The notes below the pieces were generated by a model. It was not told the DNA's origin. It ran no database searches and saw only the letters and a program-made list of their open reading frames with translations. Below, in pieces: positions 35,832 through 47,374 of a DNA stretch of 64,000 nucleotides. Origin of the DNA: Bacillus cereus group sp. RP43 (lineage in GTDB: Bacteria > Bacillota > Bacilli > Bacillales > Bacillaceae_G); NCBI RefSeq assembly GCF_040459645.1, contig NZ_JARVHQ010000001.1, positions 124,001-188,000 of the forward strand. Direction: 5' to 3'. The first letter of the stretch is position 1. Every line of letters starts with the position of its first letter. A program made the translations under genes and the position numbers.

Positions 35832-37013
35832 ATGAGTAAAACAGTTATTTTAAGTGCTGCAAGAACACCGGTTGGAAAATTTGGAGGGACTTTAAAAGAC
35901 GTGAAAGCAACAGAACTTGGAGGAATCGCAATTAAGGCAGCGATTGAAAGGGCGAATGTTTCCGCTAGTGATGTTGAAGAAGTTATATTTGGAACGGTTA
36001 TCCAAGGAGGGCAAGGACAAATTCCATCACGCCAAGCAGCAAGAGCGGCCGGCATTCCTTGGGAAGTGCAGACAGAAACAGTAAATAAAGTTTGTGCATC
36101 AGGGCTTCGCGCAGTTACTTTAGCAGATCAAATTATTCGCACTGGTGACCAATCACTGATTGTAGCTGGTGGAATGGAATCGATGAGTAACAGCCCTTAC
36201 ATTTTACGAGGGGCAAGATGGGGATACAGAATGGGTAACAACGAAGTTATCGATTTAAACGTTGCAGACGGTTTAACGTGCGCATTTTCAGGTATACACA
36301 TGGGTGTTTATGGCGGAGAAGTTGCGAAGGAAGATGGGATCTCTCGCGAAGCACAAGATGAATGGGCATATCGTAGCCATCAACGTGCGGTTTCAGCGCA
36401 TAAAGAAGGGCGTTTTGAAGAGGAGATTGTACCAGTAACAATTCAGCAAAGAAAAGGCGATCCTATCGTCGTGGCTAAGGATGAGGCACCACGCGCGGAT
36501 ACAACGATTGAAAAATTAGCGAAATTAAAGCCTGTATTTGATAAGACATCAGCAGTGACAGCAGGTAATGCTCCGGGACTAAATGATGGCGGTGCTGCAC
36601 TTGTATTAATGAGCGAGGACAGAGCGAAGCAAGAAGGAAGAAAGCCATTAGCGACAATTTTGGCGCATACGGCGATCGCGGTAGAATCGAAGGATTTCCC
36701 AAGAACGCCAGGTTATGCAATTAATGAATTGCTGAAAAAGACAGGTAAGACAATTGAAGACATCGATCTATTTGAAATCAATGAGGCATTTGCGGCGGTA
36801 GCAATTGCAAGTACAGAAATCGCAGGAATTGACCCAGAAAAATTGAATGTAAATGGCGGCGCAGTGGCGATGGGGCATCCGATTGGAGCAAGCGGAGCAC
36901 GTATTATCGTTACACTTATCCATGCACTAAAGCAGCGCGGAGGCGGAATTGGAATTGCTTCGATTTGTAGTGGTGGCGGTCAAGGTGACGCAGTAATGAT
37001 TGAAGTTCACTAA
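35832..37013 (+). CDS. mmgA: Acetyl-CoA acetyltransferase (thiolase)
   Basis: Cleaves 3-ketoacyl-CoA to acetyl-CoA in beta-oxidation, or condenses two acetyl-CoA. 393 aa from the ATG at 35832 (GGGGGAAAG upstream); an in-frame ATG at 35730 would lie in the intergenic hairpin. Catalytic Cys88 ([11 protein letters not shown]), His in [14 protein letters not shown] and the C-terminal Cys in [12 protein letters not shown] are all present. The order thiolase, HBD, acyl-CoA dehydrogenase parallels mmgABC. Confidence 0.92.
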   Translation: MSKTVILSAARTPVGKFGGTLKDVKATELGGIAIKAAIERANVSASDVEEVIFGTVIQGGQGQIPSRQAARAAGIPWEVQTETVNKVCASGLRAVTLADQIIRTGDQSLIVAGGMESMSNSPYILRGARWGYRMGNNEVIDLNVADGLTCAFSGIHMGVYGGEVAKEDGISREAQDEWAYRSHQRAVSAHKEGRFEEEIVPVTIQQRKGDPIVVAKDEAPRADTTIEKLAKLKPVFDKTSAVTAGNAPGLNDGGAALVLMSEDRAKQEGRKPLATILAHTAIAVESKDFPRTPGYAINELLKKTGKTIEDIDLFEINEAFAAVAIASTEIAGIDPEKLNVNGGAVAMGHPIGASGARIIVTLIHALKQRGGGIGIASICSGGGQGDAVMIEVH

Positions 37014-37062
37014 TTAAGATTAGAAGATATATAGTTTATTAAAAATTAAGGGGGAAGAAAAA

Positions 37063-37914
37063 ATGGGTGTACAAAAGATTGTTGTAATTGGTGCAGGACA
37101 GATGGGATCGGGAATTGCGCAAGTATGTGCAATGGCAGGATATGATGTGAAAGTGCAAGATTTAAAACAAGAGCAATTAGACCGAGGGTTAGCTGTTATT
37201 ACGAAAAATTTAGCCCGCCAAGTAGAAAAAGGCCGTATGAAGGAAGAAGAGAAAGAAGCGACTTTAAATCGTCTTACATGGACGCTCGATTTAAATAGTG
37301 TCAAAGAAGCTGATCTTGTTATTGAAGCAGCTGTTGAAAAAATGGATATTAAAAAGAAAATTTTTGCGAATTTAGATGAAATCGCCCCAGAACACGCAAT
37401 TTTAGCGACGAATACATCATCTCTACCAATTACGGAAATTGCAGCGGTAACGAAACGTCCGGAGAAAGTAATCGGCATGCACTTTATGAATCCAGTTCCA
37501 GTTATGAAACTCGTTGAAATTATTCGTGGTTTAGCTACAGATGATGCAGTGTATGAAACGATTGAGGATATTACGAAAAAGATTGGGAAAGTTCCAGTTG
37601 AAGTAAATGATTTCCCAGGGTTTGTATCGAACCGTATTTTATTACCAATGATTAACGAAGCAATCTATACGTTATATGAAGGTGTAGCAACGAAAGAAGC
37701 GATTGATGAAGTAATGAAGCTCGGTATGAACCATCCGATGGGGCCACTTACATTAGCTGATTTTATCGGTTTAGATACGTGTTTATACATTATGGAAGTG
37801 TTGCATGAAGGATTAGGAGATAGTAAATATCGCCCATGTCCATTATTACGCAAGTATGTGAATGCAGGATGGTTAGGACGTAAAACGGGTCGTGGTTTCT
37901 ACGTTTACGAATAA
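37063..37914 (+). CDS. mmgB: 3-hydroxybutyryl-CoA dehydrogenase
   Basis: NAD-dependent oxidation of 3-hydroxyacyl-CoA, 283 aa. Rossmann motif [10 protein letters not shown] at residues 9-18, catalytic His in [15 protein letters not shown] with Glu, and a C-terminal 3HCDH domain (about 186-282) with [11 protein letters not shown] and the final [20 protein letters not shown] ribosome-binding site. Second step of the cluster. Confidence 0.94.
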   Translation: MGVQKIVVIGAGQMGSGIAQVCAMAGYDVKVQDLKQEQLDRGLAVITKNLARQVEKGRMKEEEKEATLNRLTWTLDLNSVKEADLVIEAAVEKMDIKKKIFANLDEIAPEHAILATNTSSLPITEIAAVTKRPEKVIGMHFMNPVPVMKLVEIIRGLATDDAVYETIEDITKKIGKVPVEVNDFPGFVSNRILLPMINEAIYTLYEGVATKEAIDEVMKLGMNHPMGPLTLADFIGLDTCLYIMEVLHEGLGDSKYRPCPLLRKYVNAGWLGRKTGRGFYVYE

Positions 37915-37986
37915 AGTCCTCCCTTTATTAAAGTAGTGGTCTTACCAGATTGTTAAAAAGATATATAGCAAACGGAGGCGAAGTAC

Positions 37987-39117
37987 ATGAATTTTCACTT
38001 AACTGAAGAGCAACAAATGATGAGGAAAATGGTTCGAGATTTTGCACAGAAAGAAATAGCTCCCTTTGTTCCTAGTATGGAACAAGGGGTGTTCCCGAAA
38101 GAGATTTTGCAAAAGATGGGTGAGCTTGGACTAATGGGTATTCCAGCGCCTGCAAAATATGGCGGGGCAGAAATGGATTTTATTTCTTACATTCTAGCAA
38201 TTGAGGAAATTTCAAAGGTAAGTGCAACGGTTGGTGTAATTTTAGCTGTACATACGTCAGTTGGAATGAATCCGATTTTATACTTCGGAACAGAAGAACA
38301 GAAGCAGAAATATGTTTCTAAATTGGCGACTGGTGAGTATTTAGGCGCATTTGCTTTAACAGAACCAAATGCAGGATCAGATGCAGGTAGTTTGAAATCA
38401 AGAGCTGTAAAGAAAGACGATCATTACATTATTAATGGGTCGAAAGTATTTATTACGAATGGCGGCGAAGCAAGTACATACATTGTATTCGCTTCTACAA
38501 ATCCAGAGGCGGGGAAAAGTGGTATTTCTGCATTTATAGTAGAGAAAGATACACCAGGCTTAATTATCGGTAAAGATGAGCATAAGATGGGACTTCTCGG
38601 TTCTCGCACAGTACAACTTACGTTTGAAGATATGAAGGTGCCGGCTGAGAATTTACTTGGAGAAGAAGGACAAGGATTTAAGGTAGCGATGGCGAATTTA
38701 GATGTTGGACGAATTGGAATCGGTGCACAGGCGTTAGGAATCGCTGAAGCGGCGCTTGCATGTGCGATTGATTATGCGAAAGAGCGTGAGCAATTCGGAA
38801 AGCCAATTGCGGCGCAGCAAGGAATTGGATTCAAACTCGCAGATATGGCGACTAGCGTAGAAGCAGCGCGATTACTTGTATATAGAGCGGCATCGCTTAG
38901 AGCGCAAGGGCTACCATGTGGTAAAGAAGCTTCTATTGCGAAATTATTTGCTTCTAAGACGGCTGTTGAAGTTGCGATTGAAGCGGTGCAAGTATTTGGT
39001 GGTTATGGTTATACGAAAGATTATCCAGTAGAAAGATTTTTCCGTGATGCGAAGATCACGCAAATATATGAAGGAACGAGTGAAATACAAAAGCTTGTAA
39101 TTAGTCGAGCTTTATAA
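37987..39117 (+). CDS. mmgC: Acyl-CoA dehydrogenase (first of tandem pair, MmgC-like)
   Basis: FAD-dependent alpha,beta-dehydrogenation of short-chain acyl-CoA. 376 aa. The signatures [12 protein letters not shown] and [30 protein letters not shown] are present, with the catalytic Glu in [18 protein letters not shown] upstream. Strong similarity to the next gene over the full length indicates a tandem duplication with divergence. Confidence 0.92.
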   Translation: MNFHLTEEQQMMRKMVRDFAQKEIAPFVPSMEQGVFPKEILQKMGELGLMGIPAPAKYGGAEMDFISYILAIEEISKVSATVGVILAVHTSVGMNPILYFGTEEQKQKYVSKLATGEYLGAFALTEPNAGSDAGSLKSRAVKKDDHYIINGSKVFITNGGEASTYIVFASTNPEAGKSGISAFIVEKDTPGLIIGKDEHKMGLLGSRTVQLTFEDMKVPAENLLGEEGQGFKVAMANLDVGRIGIGAQALGIAEAALACAIDYAKEREQFGKPIAAQQGIGFKLADMATSVEAARLLVYRAASLRAQGLPCGKEASIAKLFASKTAVEVAIEAVQVFGGYGYTKDYPVERFFRDAKITQIYEGTSEIQKLVISRAL

Positions 39118-39139
39118 AAAGGAACAGGGGGATACGGGA

Positions 39140-40279
39140 ATGCATTTTAAATTATCAGAAGAACATGAAATGATAAGAAAAATGGTTCGGGATTTTGCAA
39201 GGAATGAAGTAGCACCGACAGCAGCAGAGCGTGATGAGGAAGAGCGATTTGATCGAGCTTTATTCGATCAAATGGCAGAGCTTGGTTTAACCGGTATTCC
39301 GTGGCCTGAAGAATACGGTGGAATTGGAAGCGATTACTTGGCGTATGTAATTGCCATTGAAGAATTATCCCGCGTCTGTGCTTCTACAGGTGTAACGTTG
39401 TCTGCGCATACTTCACTTGCTGGATGGCCGATTTTTAAATTTGGAACGGAAGAGCAAAAACAAAAGTTTTTGCGCCCAATGGCTGAAGGGAAGAAAATTG
39501 GTGCATATGGCTTAACAGAACCAAGCTCTGGATCAGATGCTGGCGGAATGAGGACAACTGCGAAACGAGATGGAGACCATTACATTTTAAATGGATCGAA
39601 AATCTTTATTACAAATGGCGGCATTGCTGATATTTATGTTGTTTTTGCATTAACAGACCCTGAATCGAAGCAGCGCGGCACGAGTGCATTTATTGTGGAG
39701 AGCGATACGCCAGGATTTTCAGTTGGGAAGAAAGAGAGCAAGCTAGGGATTCGCTCTTCGCCGACTACTGAAATTATGTTTGAAGACTGCCGTATTCCTG
39801 TAGAGAACCTACTCGGGGAAGAGGGCCAAGGATTTAAAGTTGCGATGCAAACGTTAGATGGCGGCCGTAATGGTATTGCCGCGCAAGCAGTCGGTATTGC
39901 GCAAGGGGCTTTAGATGCTTCTGTAGAATATGCAAGAGAGCGTCATCAGTTTGGGAAGCCGATTGCGGCGCAACAAGGAATTGGCTTTAAACTTGCAGAT
40001 ATGGCAACTGATGTAGAGGCAGCGCGTCTTTTAACATATCAAGCGGCTTGGCTTGAATCTGAAGGGCTTCCGTACGGGAAAGAGTCAGCGATGTCAAAAG
40101 TATTTGCAGGTGATACAGCGATGAAGGTAACGACTGAAGCAGTACAAGTATTTGGTGGTTATGGTTATACGAAAGATTATCCAGTAGAGCGTTATATGCG
40201 CGATGCAAAGATTACACAAATATATGAGGGAACACAAGAGATTCAAAGGCTTGTAATTTCTCGTATGTTAACGAAATAG
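39140..40279 (+). CDS. acdA: Acyl-CoA dehydrogenase AcdA (second of tandem pair)
   Basis: 379-aa paralog of the upstream gene, closer to B. subtilis AcdA in its start ([20 protein letters not shown]). [11 protein letters not shown] and [10 protein letters not shown] motifs intact, including catalytic Glu. Separated by 22 bases from the first copy. A terminator follows before the TetR gene. Probably donates electrons through ETF to FadF. Confidence 0.93.
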   Translation: MHFKLSEEHEMIRKMVRDFARNEVAPTAAERDEEERFDRALFDQMAELGLTGIPWPEEYGGIGSDYLAYVIAIEELSRVCASTGVTLSAHTSLAGWPIFKFGTEEQKQKFLRPMAEGKKIGAYGLTEPSSGSDAGGMRTTAKRDGDHYILNGSKIFITNGGIADIYVVFALTDPESKQRGTSAFIVESDTPGFSVGKKESKLGIRSSPTTEIMFEDCRIPVENLLGEEGQGFKVAMQTLDGGRNGIAAQAVGIAQGALDASVEYARERHQFGKPIAAQQGIGFKLADMATDVEAARLLTYQAAWLESEGLPYGKESAMSKVFAGDTAMKVTTEAVQVFGGYGYTKDYPVERYMRDAKITQIYEGTQEIQRLVISRMLTK

Positions 40280-40283
40280 GAAC

Positions 40284-40313
40284 AAAAGCGTAGGTATTTT
40301 CCTACGCTTTTTA
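40284..40313 (+). terminator. Terminator after acdA
   Basis: AAAAGCGTAGG - TATTTT - CCTACGCTTTTT. Confidence 0.9.
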
Positions 40314-40344
40314 CTTCCAAAAATAATAGAGAGAGGTGAAGGGG

Positions 40345-40974
40345 ATGGTTAAACATAATGTACATGCGTCAGTGAAAGATGAAAAATTAGTTGCGTTAAG
40401 ACGTGAACAAATGATTAAAGGTGCAGTGCAATTGTTTAAGCAAAAAGGATTTCCGCGCACAACAACGAGAGAAATTGCGAAAGCGGCTGGATTTAGTATC
40501 GGAACACTGTATGAATATATTCGCACAAAAGATGATGTATTATATTTAGTTTGTGATAGTATTTATGAACATGTAAAAGAGCGGTTAGAGGAAGTAGTGT
40601 GTACAGAGAAGGGAAGTATAGAAAGCTTAAAGATAGCGATAACAAATTATTTTAAAGTGATGGATGAATTGCAAGAAGAAGTATTAATTATGTATCAAGA
40701 GGTACGCTTTTTACCGAAAGAATCACTCCCATATGTATTAGAAAAAGAGTTTCAAATGGTCGGGATGTTTGAGGATATTTTAGAGCAGTGTACGGAAAAT
40801 GGAACATTTACACTAAATAAAAAGGAAATACAGCTTCTTGCACATAATATTTTCATACAAGGACAAATGTGGGGATTTAGGCGTTGGGCCCTGCAAAAAC
40901 TGTATACGCTTGAAGAATATACTGAAATGCAAATTAGGTATGTATTACAAGGAGCGCATATGTTTCCGAAATAA
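40345..40974 (+). CDS. TetR family regulator, probable fatty-acid-degradation repressor
   Basis: 209 aa from the ATG at 40345 (GGTGAAGGGG upstream; an in-frame GTG at 40336 would overlap that site). TetR HTH at about 20-67 with the TTREIAKAAGFSIGTLYEYIRTKDDVLY core; the C-terminal ligand-binding domain is all-helical. Its position at the end of the beta-oxidation cluster and the TetR-type palindromes at 33498 and 35786 suggest it, or FadR elsewhere, controls the cluster. Acyl-CoA sensing is an inference. Confidence 0.88.
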   Translation: MVKHNVHASVKDEKLVALRREQMIKGAVQLFKQKGFPRTTTREIAKAAGFSIGTLYEYIRTKDDVLYLVCDSIYEHVKERLEEVVCTEKGSIESLKIAITNYFKVMDELQEEVLIMYQEVRFLPKESLPYVLEKEFQMVGMFEDILEQCTENGTFTLNKKEIQLLAHNIFIQGQMWGFRRWALQKLYTLEEYTEMQIRYVLQGAHMFPK

Positions 40975-41128
40975 GGAATAGACAAATTATAATTTTATTG
41001 CCATATAAAAGTTTCCCGTTTTTTTTGTAGCATATTTGTGCGACTTTTGTTTATAATGAATAGTATGGATTTTTTTAAGCAGACCGTTGTATATAAGGTT
41101 ATATTTGAAGAAAGGAAGTGCCGCATAA

Positions 41129-41671
41129 GTGAATTTTAAGCAATATTCACCAGAAGAGCTAAAAGAATGTTCAATGATTGAAGTTGTACATAGCGTTTTA
41201 GGGGATAAAAGACAAGCAACGACATTCAACGAGTTGGTTCAAGAAATCGCTCAAGTGCTGGGACTATCTCAAGAGCAAGTTAATGCGAAACTCGCACAAT
41301 TTTATACAGATTTAAACATCGATGGACGTTTCATTAATTTAGGAGAAAATCGTTGGGGGCTACGTAGCTGGTACCCATATGAGCAAATTGATGAAGAAAT
41401 CCTGCCTCAGCCAAAACCGAAGAAGAAACGTAAAGTTGAAGAGGACGGTTTTGACGACTACATCGAAGAAGATGAAGATGAATTCGGCGATGCAGAAGGA
41501 AATGCAGACGAAGAAGATGATGTAGAAGATTTGGACAAGGTTCTTGAAGAAGAAGACGCAGATGATGATGAAGATGATGATCTTGATGATTTAGAAGAAG
41601 ATGATGAAGACTTCGCAGAAGAAGAACTTGAGTACGATGAAACTGAAGAAGAAGAAGAGGAAGAGCGGTAG
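41129..41671 (+). CDS. rpoE: RNA polymerase delta subunit
   Basis: Auxiliary RNAP subunit that promotes core recycling and promoter selectivity. 180 aa from a GTG start (GAAGGAAG upstream). A folded N-terminal HARE-HTH domain (about 1-90, ending [18 protein letters not shown]) is followed by a disordered, almost purely Asp/Glu tail from residue 110 to the end. The length is normal. Ends right at the pyrG promoter. Confidence 0.95.
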   Translation: MNFKQYSPEELKECSMIEVVHSVLGDKRQATTFNELVQEIAQVLGLSQEQVNAKLAQFYTDLNIDGRFINLGENRWGLRSWYPYEQIDEEILPQPKPKKKRKVEEDGFDDYIEEDEDEFGDAEGNADEEDDVEDLDKVLEEEDADDDEDDDLDDLEEDDEDFAEEELEYDETEEEEEEER

Positions 41672-41674
41672 TTC

Positions 41675-41713
41675 TTGACTTTTCATTATCGTCCATGTAG
41701 AATCATTTTTGGG
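41675..41713 (+). promoter_or_regulatory. pyrG promoter with GGGCTC initiation sequence
   Basis: TTGACT (41675-41680), 17-bp spacer, TAGAAT (41698-41703), and initiation at GGGCTC (41711). In B. subtilis the pppGGGC start allows reiterative G addition when CTP is low, which activates pyrG. The promoter begins 3 bases after the rpoE stop. Confidence 0.85.
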
Positions 41714-41754
41714 CTCTTTAAAAAAGGACGATAATACTTTTAAAGTGTAAATAT

Positions 41755-41815
41755 AAAAGAAAATTGCTCCCTACTTATTACTTTATGTGATGAGGGGAGC
41801 AATTTTCTTTTTTGT
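41755..41815 (+). promoter_or_regulatory. pyrG CTP-responsive attenuator terminator
   Basis: Stem AAAAGAAAATTGCTCCC / GGGAGCAATTTTCTTTT with T-run, about 45 bases after the GGG start. The left arm GCTCCC can pair with extra 5' G residues to form the antiterminator, as in B. subtilis pyrG. Confidence 0.85.
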
Positions 41816-41895
41816 TTTTTGTTTAGAAAATAAAAAGAGTCTAACAATAAGATGGATACAATGTTATCTACATACGTTGCGCTTTGCAACGGTGA

Positions 41896-43536
<1,641 letters not shown>

Positions 43537-43540
43537 TTAA

Positions 43541-43574
43541 AAAAAAGCGCCTGAAATAGGGCGCTTTTTTTAAT
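43541..43574. terminator. Bidirectional terminator between pyrG and ywjG
   Basis: AAAAAAAGCGCC - TGAAATA - GGGCGCTTTTTTT. Confidence 0.92.
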
Positions 43575-44094
43575 ATTCGTTTAACATTTCATCAATTGTA
43601 AATTTAATTCCGTGATAAGTAAATAAAGCTACAATTAAACTTGGGAAACCATAGCGGTTACCTTCATCATCTGGAATAAGACCTTTTAACAGCTTTGTAT
43701 CAATATGTACATCTGTATATTGCTCAAGTGATTCAGGACCTTCTTGAATAGCAGAAATTCCAACAATAGATTGGCCTTCTTCATGAAGTTTTTTCGCGGT
43801 TTTTATAACTTCTTCATCTGTCGAAAAACGACTAATAAGAAGTACGCGGTCCGCAGAAGTCACTGCTGCCAGTTCACCGTTTTCTATTAAACGTTTTGCT
43901 TGTTTCATTGGTTCGGCACCAAATAATGCTTCTGAAACAATACCCTCCATTTCGTCTGTACCATGCAAGTAAATGAAGCCGTCGCCAACTAACGCCTGGG
44001 CAAGTAGACGAGCGCTATCTTCTATATTCATTTCCTCTTTTTGAGAAATTCTAGAGAAATATCCACTTAATTGAGTTGAAAAAATTTTTAACAT
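43570..44094 (-). CDS. ywjG: DUF2529 family protein YwjG
   Basis: 174 aa, predicted SIS-like alpha/beta fold (VLLISRFSTDEEVIKTAKKLHEEGQSIVGISA) that may bind phospho-sugars, but function is unknown. Converges on pyrG and diverges from spo0F, same as in B. subtilis. GAAAGGAGC ribosome-binding site on the minus strand. Confidence 0.88.
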   Translation of the reverse strand: MLKIFSTQLSGYFSRISQKEEMNIEDSARLLAQALVGDGFIYLHGTDEMEGIVSEALFGAEPMKQAKRLIENGELAAVTSADRVLLISRFSTDEEVIKTAKKLHEEGQSIVGISAIQEGPESLEQYTDVHIDTKLLKGLIPDDEGNRYGFPSLIVALFTYHGIKFTIDEMLNEY

Positions 44095-44180
44095 GTTGTT
44101 GCTCCTTTCTTTCGTGTTAGCTGGTTCTCATTATATCTTATTTTTTTTGGAAAGGGGAAATAGTAGGGTAGCATAACAAA

Positions 44181-44209
44181 ATAGGAAACGGTAAAATAAG
44201 AAAGAATAG
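44181..44209 (+). promoter_or_regulatory. Candidate SigH promoter of spo0F
   Basis: ATAGGAAAC (-35-like, RNAGGAWWW), 11-bp spacer, AAAGAATAG (-10-like, RNNGAATWW). SigH control of spo0F is established in B. subtilis. A Spo0A-box-like TTTGGCAAA lies at 44217-44225. Confidence 0.65.
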
Positions 44210-44296
44210 GAAGGGATTTGGCAAAGAGTAGCGAAAATAAACCGATAAGATATAAGAAGCTTTAAATCTTGTACTTACACAGAAAGGTTGGGAGTT

Positions 44297-44665
44297 ATGG
44301 AAGGGAAAATTTTAATCGTTGATGATCAATATGGCATTCGTGTTTTATTGCATGAAGTGTTCCAAAAAGAAGGTTATCAGACGTTCCAAGCAGCGAATGG
44401 ATTTCAAGCTTTAGATATCGTGAAAAAAGATAATCCGGATTTAGTAGTGTTAGATATGAAAATCCCAGGTATGGATGGTATAGAGATTTTAAAACATGTA
44501 AAAGAAATTGATGAGAGTATTAAAGTGATTTTAATGACTGCTTATGGAGAATTGGATATGATTCAAGAAGCGAAAGATTTAGGAGCTTTAATGCACTTTG
44601 CTAAACCGTTTGATATTGATGAGATTCGTCAAGCAGTGAGAGATCAGCTTGCTGTAGAGGCGTAA
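44297..44665 (+). CDS. spo0F: Sporulation phosphorelay response regulator Spo0F
   Basis: Single-domain receiver that passes phosphate from sporulation kinases to Spo0B. 122 aa from the ATG at 44297 (AGAAAGG 9 bases upstream). Acidic pocket Asp9-Asp10, phospho-acceptor Asp53 ([10 protein letters not shown], equivalent to Asp54 of B. subtilis), conserved Thr in LMTAYGE and Lys in FAKPFD. Near-identical to B. subtilis Spo0F in the phosphotransfer surface. Confidence 0.95.
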   Translation: MEGKILIVDDQYGIRVLLHEVFQKEGYQTFQAANGFQALDIVKKDNPDLVVLDMKIPGMDGIEILKHVKEIDESIKVILMTAYGELDMIQEAKDLGALMHFAKPFDIDEIRQAVRDQLAVEA

Positions 44666-44876
44666 AAAATGAATTTTTTATAAAAAATATGGAAAAAAGC
44701 GTTTACATGGACTATTGAGCAGGTGAATACGGTTGAGTTTTTGAGTACAAGTTGTTATCCTATTGAGTGTAGAAAGAAGTCCGGTATGTAAATATACATA
44801 TTTTACCTTATTCTGGTCATACTACCAGCGATAAGAATTTATCGGATACAAAAAACGTTTTTTAGGAGGATTCACC
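44666..44876 (+). promoter_or_regulatory. fbaA upstream region
   Basis: Holds a weak cre-like sequence AAAAAGCGTTTACA (44694-44707, 12 of 14 positions) and a small CTGGT/ACCAG hairpin near 44814-44829. No terminator for spo0F was recognised, so readthrough into fbaA is possible. Confidence 0.35.
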
Positions 44877-45734
44877 ATGCCTTTAGTTTCTATGAAAGAA
44901 ATGCTAAACACAGCACTAGAAGGAAAATACGCAGTTGGTCAATTCAACATGAACAACTTAGAGTGGACTCAAGCTATCTTAGCTGCTGCGGAAGAAGAAA
45001 AATCTCCTGTAATCTTAGGTGTATCTGAGGGTGCAGCTCGTCATATGACTGGTTTCAAAACAGTTGTAGCTATGGTTAAAGCTTTAATCGAAGAAATGAA
45101 CATCACTGTTCCTGTAGCGATTCACCTTGACCATGGTTCAAGCTTCGAAAAATGTAAAGAAGCAATCGATGCAGGTTTCACATCTGTAATGATCGACGCT
45201 TCTCACCACCCATTCGAAGAAAACGTTGAAACTACTAAAAAAGTGGTAGAATACGCACACGCTCGTAACGTATCTGTTGAAGCTGAGCTTGGAACAGTTG
45301 GCGGACAAGAAGACGACATCATCGCTGAAGGCGTAATTTACGCTGATCCAGCAGAGTGTAAGCACCTTGTTGAAGCAACAGGTATCGATTGCCTAGCTCC
45401 AGCTTTAGGTTCTGTACACGGTCCTTACAAAGGTGAGCCTAACTTAGGATTCGCTGAAATGGAACAAGTTCGTGACTTCACTGGCGTACCTTTAGTATTA
45501 CACGGTGGTACTGGTATCCCAACTGCTGATATCGTAAAAGCTATTTCTCTAGGTACTTCAAAAATTAACGTAAACACTGAGAACCAAATTGAGTTTACAA
45601 AAGCTGTTCGTGAAGCATTAAGCAAAGACCAAGAAGTTTACGATCCTCGTAAATATATTGGACCTGGCCGCGACGCTATTAAAGCAACTGTTGCTGGTAA
45701 AATGCGTGAGTTCGGTTCTAACGGTAAAGCGTAA
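44877..45734 (+). CDS. fbaA: Class II fructose-bisphosphate aldolase
   Basis: Zinc-dependent cleavage of fructose-1,6-bisphosphate in glycolysis, 285 aa. Family motifs [22 protein letters not shown] (zinc His), [17 protein letters not shown] and INVNTENQ are visible. TTTAGGAGG upstream. A transaldolase gene (ywjH) that follows fbaA in B. subtilis is absent here. Confidence 0.96.
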   Translation: MPLVSMKEMLNTALEGKYAVGQFNMNNLEWTQAILAAAEEEKSPVILGVSEGAARHMTGFKTVVAMVKALIEEMNITVPVAIHLDHGSSFEKCKEAIDAGFTSVMIDASHHPFEENVETTKKVVEYAHARNVSVEAELGTVGGQEDDIIAEGVIYADPAECKHLVEATGIDCLAPALGSVHGPYKGEPNLGFAEMEQVRDFTGVPLVLHGGTGIPTADIVKAISLGTSKINVNTENQIEFTKAVREALSKDQEVYDPRKYIGPGRDAIKATVAGKMREFGSNGKA

Positions 45735-45751
45735 GAATAAAATTCCGTTTT

Positions 45752-45785
45752 GGAAACCGTCTAGTCTTTTAGACGGTTTCCTTTC
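45752..45785 (+). terminator. Terminator after fbaA
   Basis: Perfect 12-bp stem GGAAACCGTCTA / TAGACGGTTTCC, then TTTCGTTG. Confidence 0.88.
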
Positions 45786-45960
45786 GTTGTATAATGAAAG
45801 CGTGAACAAGTCTAAAGATTTTATAAAGTGAATTTTTAGTTTGCAAATATAGAAAATAATGTGCATAGTCCTATTAATAAATGTGATAAGTATCTGAATT
45901 GAGGAATTTGATTCGATGAATAGTTAATCTTCATCTATTTGTATAGCGGGGGAGCTGCAG

Positions 45961-46104
45961 GTGATGGTTTTCTACTTATTGAATTTCAGGATGGAAAGAA
46001 TGATTGAGATTCTTAAGGGGGAATCTTCTACTTCTTCTTATAAAGAAGTAGAAGATAAATACATTCACAAGAAGGGAGCTCAATATGGAAAAGTTGCTAA
46101 TTGA
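45961..46104 (+). CDS. Candidate 47-codon upstream ORF overlapping murAB
   Basis: GTG at 45961 (or the adjacent in-frame ATG at 45964) is preceded by GGGGGAG at 6-9 base spacing. The frame stays open for 47 codons and ends at 46104, 20 bases inside murAB in a different frame. The predicted peptide begins [13 protein letters not shown] and is charged at its C-terminal half. Not recognised. The overlap favours a leader peptide or translational coupling over an independent protein. Confidence 0.4.
   Translation: MMVFYLLNFRMERMIEILKGESSTSSYKEVEDKYIHKKGAQYGKVAN
46023..46056 (+). promoter_or_regulatory. Perfect hairpin in the murAB leader
   Basis: ATCTTCTACTTCTT / AAGAAGTAGAAGAT, 14-bp perfect stem with a 6-base loop, 28 bases before the murAB ATG and inside the upstream ORF. 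No T-run, so a translational or RNA-stability element is more likely than a terminator. Confidence 0.6.
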
Positions 46105-47374
46105 AGGCGGAAGAGCTTTAAATGGAACAATTCGCGTGAGTGGTGCAAAGAACAGTGCTGTTGCACTAATTCCAGCGACAATTTTAGCAGATACTCCAGT
46201 AACTATCGGTGGCGTTCCTAATATTTCGGACGTGAAAATGTTAGGAGACTTACTAGAGGAAATTGGAGGGAGAGTAACTTATGGGCAGGAAGAAGAGATG
46301 GTAGTCGATCCTTCTAACATGGTTGCAATGCCTTTACCAAATGGAAAAGTGAAAAAATTGCGCGCCTCTTATTATTTAATGGGTGCAATGCTTGGCCGTT
46401 TTAAAAAAGCTGTTATTGGGCTTCCAGGTGGATGTCATTTAGGGCCACGACCGATTGATCAGCATATTAAAGGGTTTGAAGCGTTAGGTGCGTATGTTAC
46501 AAATGAACAAGGTGCCATTTATTTAAGAGCAGATGAACTACGCGGGGCACGTATTTATTTAGATGTTGTTAGTGTAGGAGCTACGATTAACATTATGCTA
46601 GCGGCTGTACGAGCGAAAGGTAGAACTGTTATTGAAAATGCAGCGAAAGAACCAGAGATTATTGACGTAGCTACATTGTTAACGAGTATGGGCGCACGTA
46701 TTAAAGGTGCTGGTACAGATGTAATCCGAATTGATGGCGTGGACTCCCTGCACGGTTGTCACCACACTATCATTCCAGATCGTATTGAAGCTGGTACGTA
46801 TATGATTTTAGGGGCTGCGTCAGGAGGAGAAGTAACAGTTGATAATGTTATTCCTCAGCACTTAGAGTCCGTTACTGCGAAGTTAAGAGAAGCTGGTGTT
46901 CAAGTTGAAACGAACGATGACCAAATTACAGTGAATGGTAATAGAAGGTTAAAAGTAGTTGATATAAAAACACTTGTATATCCAGGTTTCCCAACAGATT
47001 TACAACAGCCGTTTACAACGCTTTTAACAAAAGCGCATGGAACAGGGGTTGTAACTGATACAATTTACGGCGCACGTTTCAAGCATATTGATGAATTGCG
47101 CCGTATGAACGCGCAAATTAAAGTAGAAGGCCGTTCAGCAATTGTGACTGGACCTGTTTTATTACAAGGTGCGAAGGTGAAAGCGAGTGACTTACGAGCT
47201 GGTGCGTCCCTTGTTATTGCGGGTTTAATGGCAGATGGTATTACAGAAGTAACGGGACTTGAGCATATTGATCGAGGTTACGAAAATATAGTAGACAAGC
47301 TTAAAGGGCTTGGTGCAAACATTTGGCGAGAACAAATGACAAAGCAAGAAATTGAAGAAATGAAGAATGCATAA
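46085..47374 (+). CDS. murAB: UDP-N-acetylglucosamine 1-carboxyvinyltransferase (second copy, MurAB/MurZ)
   Basis: First committed step of peptidoglycan synthesis, 429 aa. PEP-binding Lys in VSGAKNSAV, catalytic Cys117 ([11 protein letters not shown], the fosfomycin target) and [12 protein letters not shown] are intact. Its position between fbaA and glpX identifies the MurAB/MurZ paralog. GAAGGGAG upstream. Its stop codon is the first bases of a TIR-flanked repeat element. Confidence 0.93.
   Translation: MEKLLIEGGRALNGTIRVSGAKNSAVALIPATILADTPVTIGGVPNISDVKMLGDLLEEIGGRVTYGQEEEMVVDPSNMVAMPLPNGKVKKLRASYYLMGAMLGRFKKAVIGLPGGCHLGPRPIDQHIKGFEALGAYVTNEQGAIYLRADELRGARIYLDVVSVGATINIMLAAVRAKGRTVIENAAKEPEIIDVATLLTSMGARIKGAGTDVIRIDGVDSLHGCHHTIIPDRIEAGTYMILGAASGGEVTVDNVIPQHLESVTAKLREAGVQVETNDDQITVNGNRRLKVVDIKTLVYPGFPTDLQQPFTTLLTKAHGTGVVTDTIYGARFKHIDELRRMNAQIKVEGRSAIVTGPVLLQGAKVKASDLRAGASLVIAGLMADGITEVTGLEHIDRGYENIVDKLKGLGANIWREQMTKQEIEEMKNA

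Noticed and set aside
41334..41696. His/Leu-rich minus-strand frame opposite rpoE
   Set aside because: Shadow of the Asp/Glu-rich delta tail; no start signal.
44694..44707. cre site upstream of fbaA
   Set aside because: Only 12 of 14 positions with the first two mismatched; mentioned as weak, not claimed as functional.
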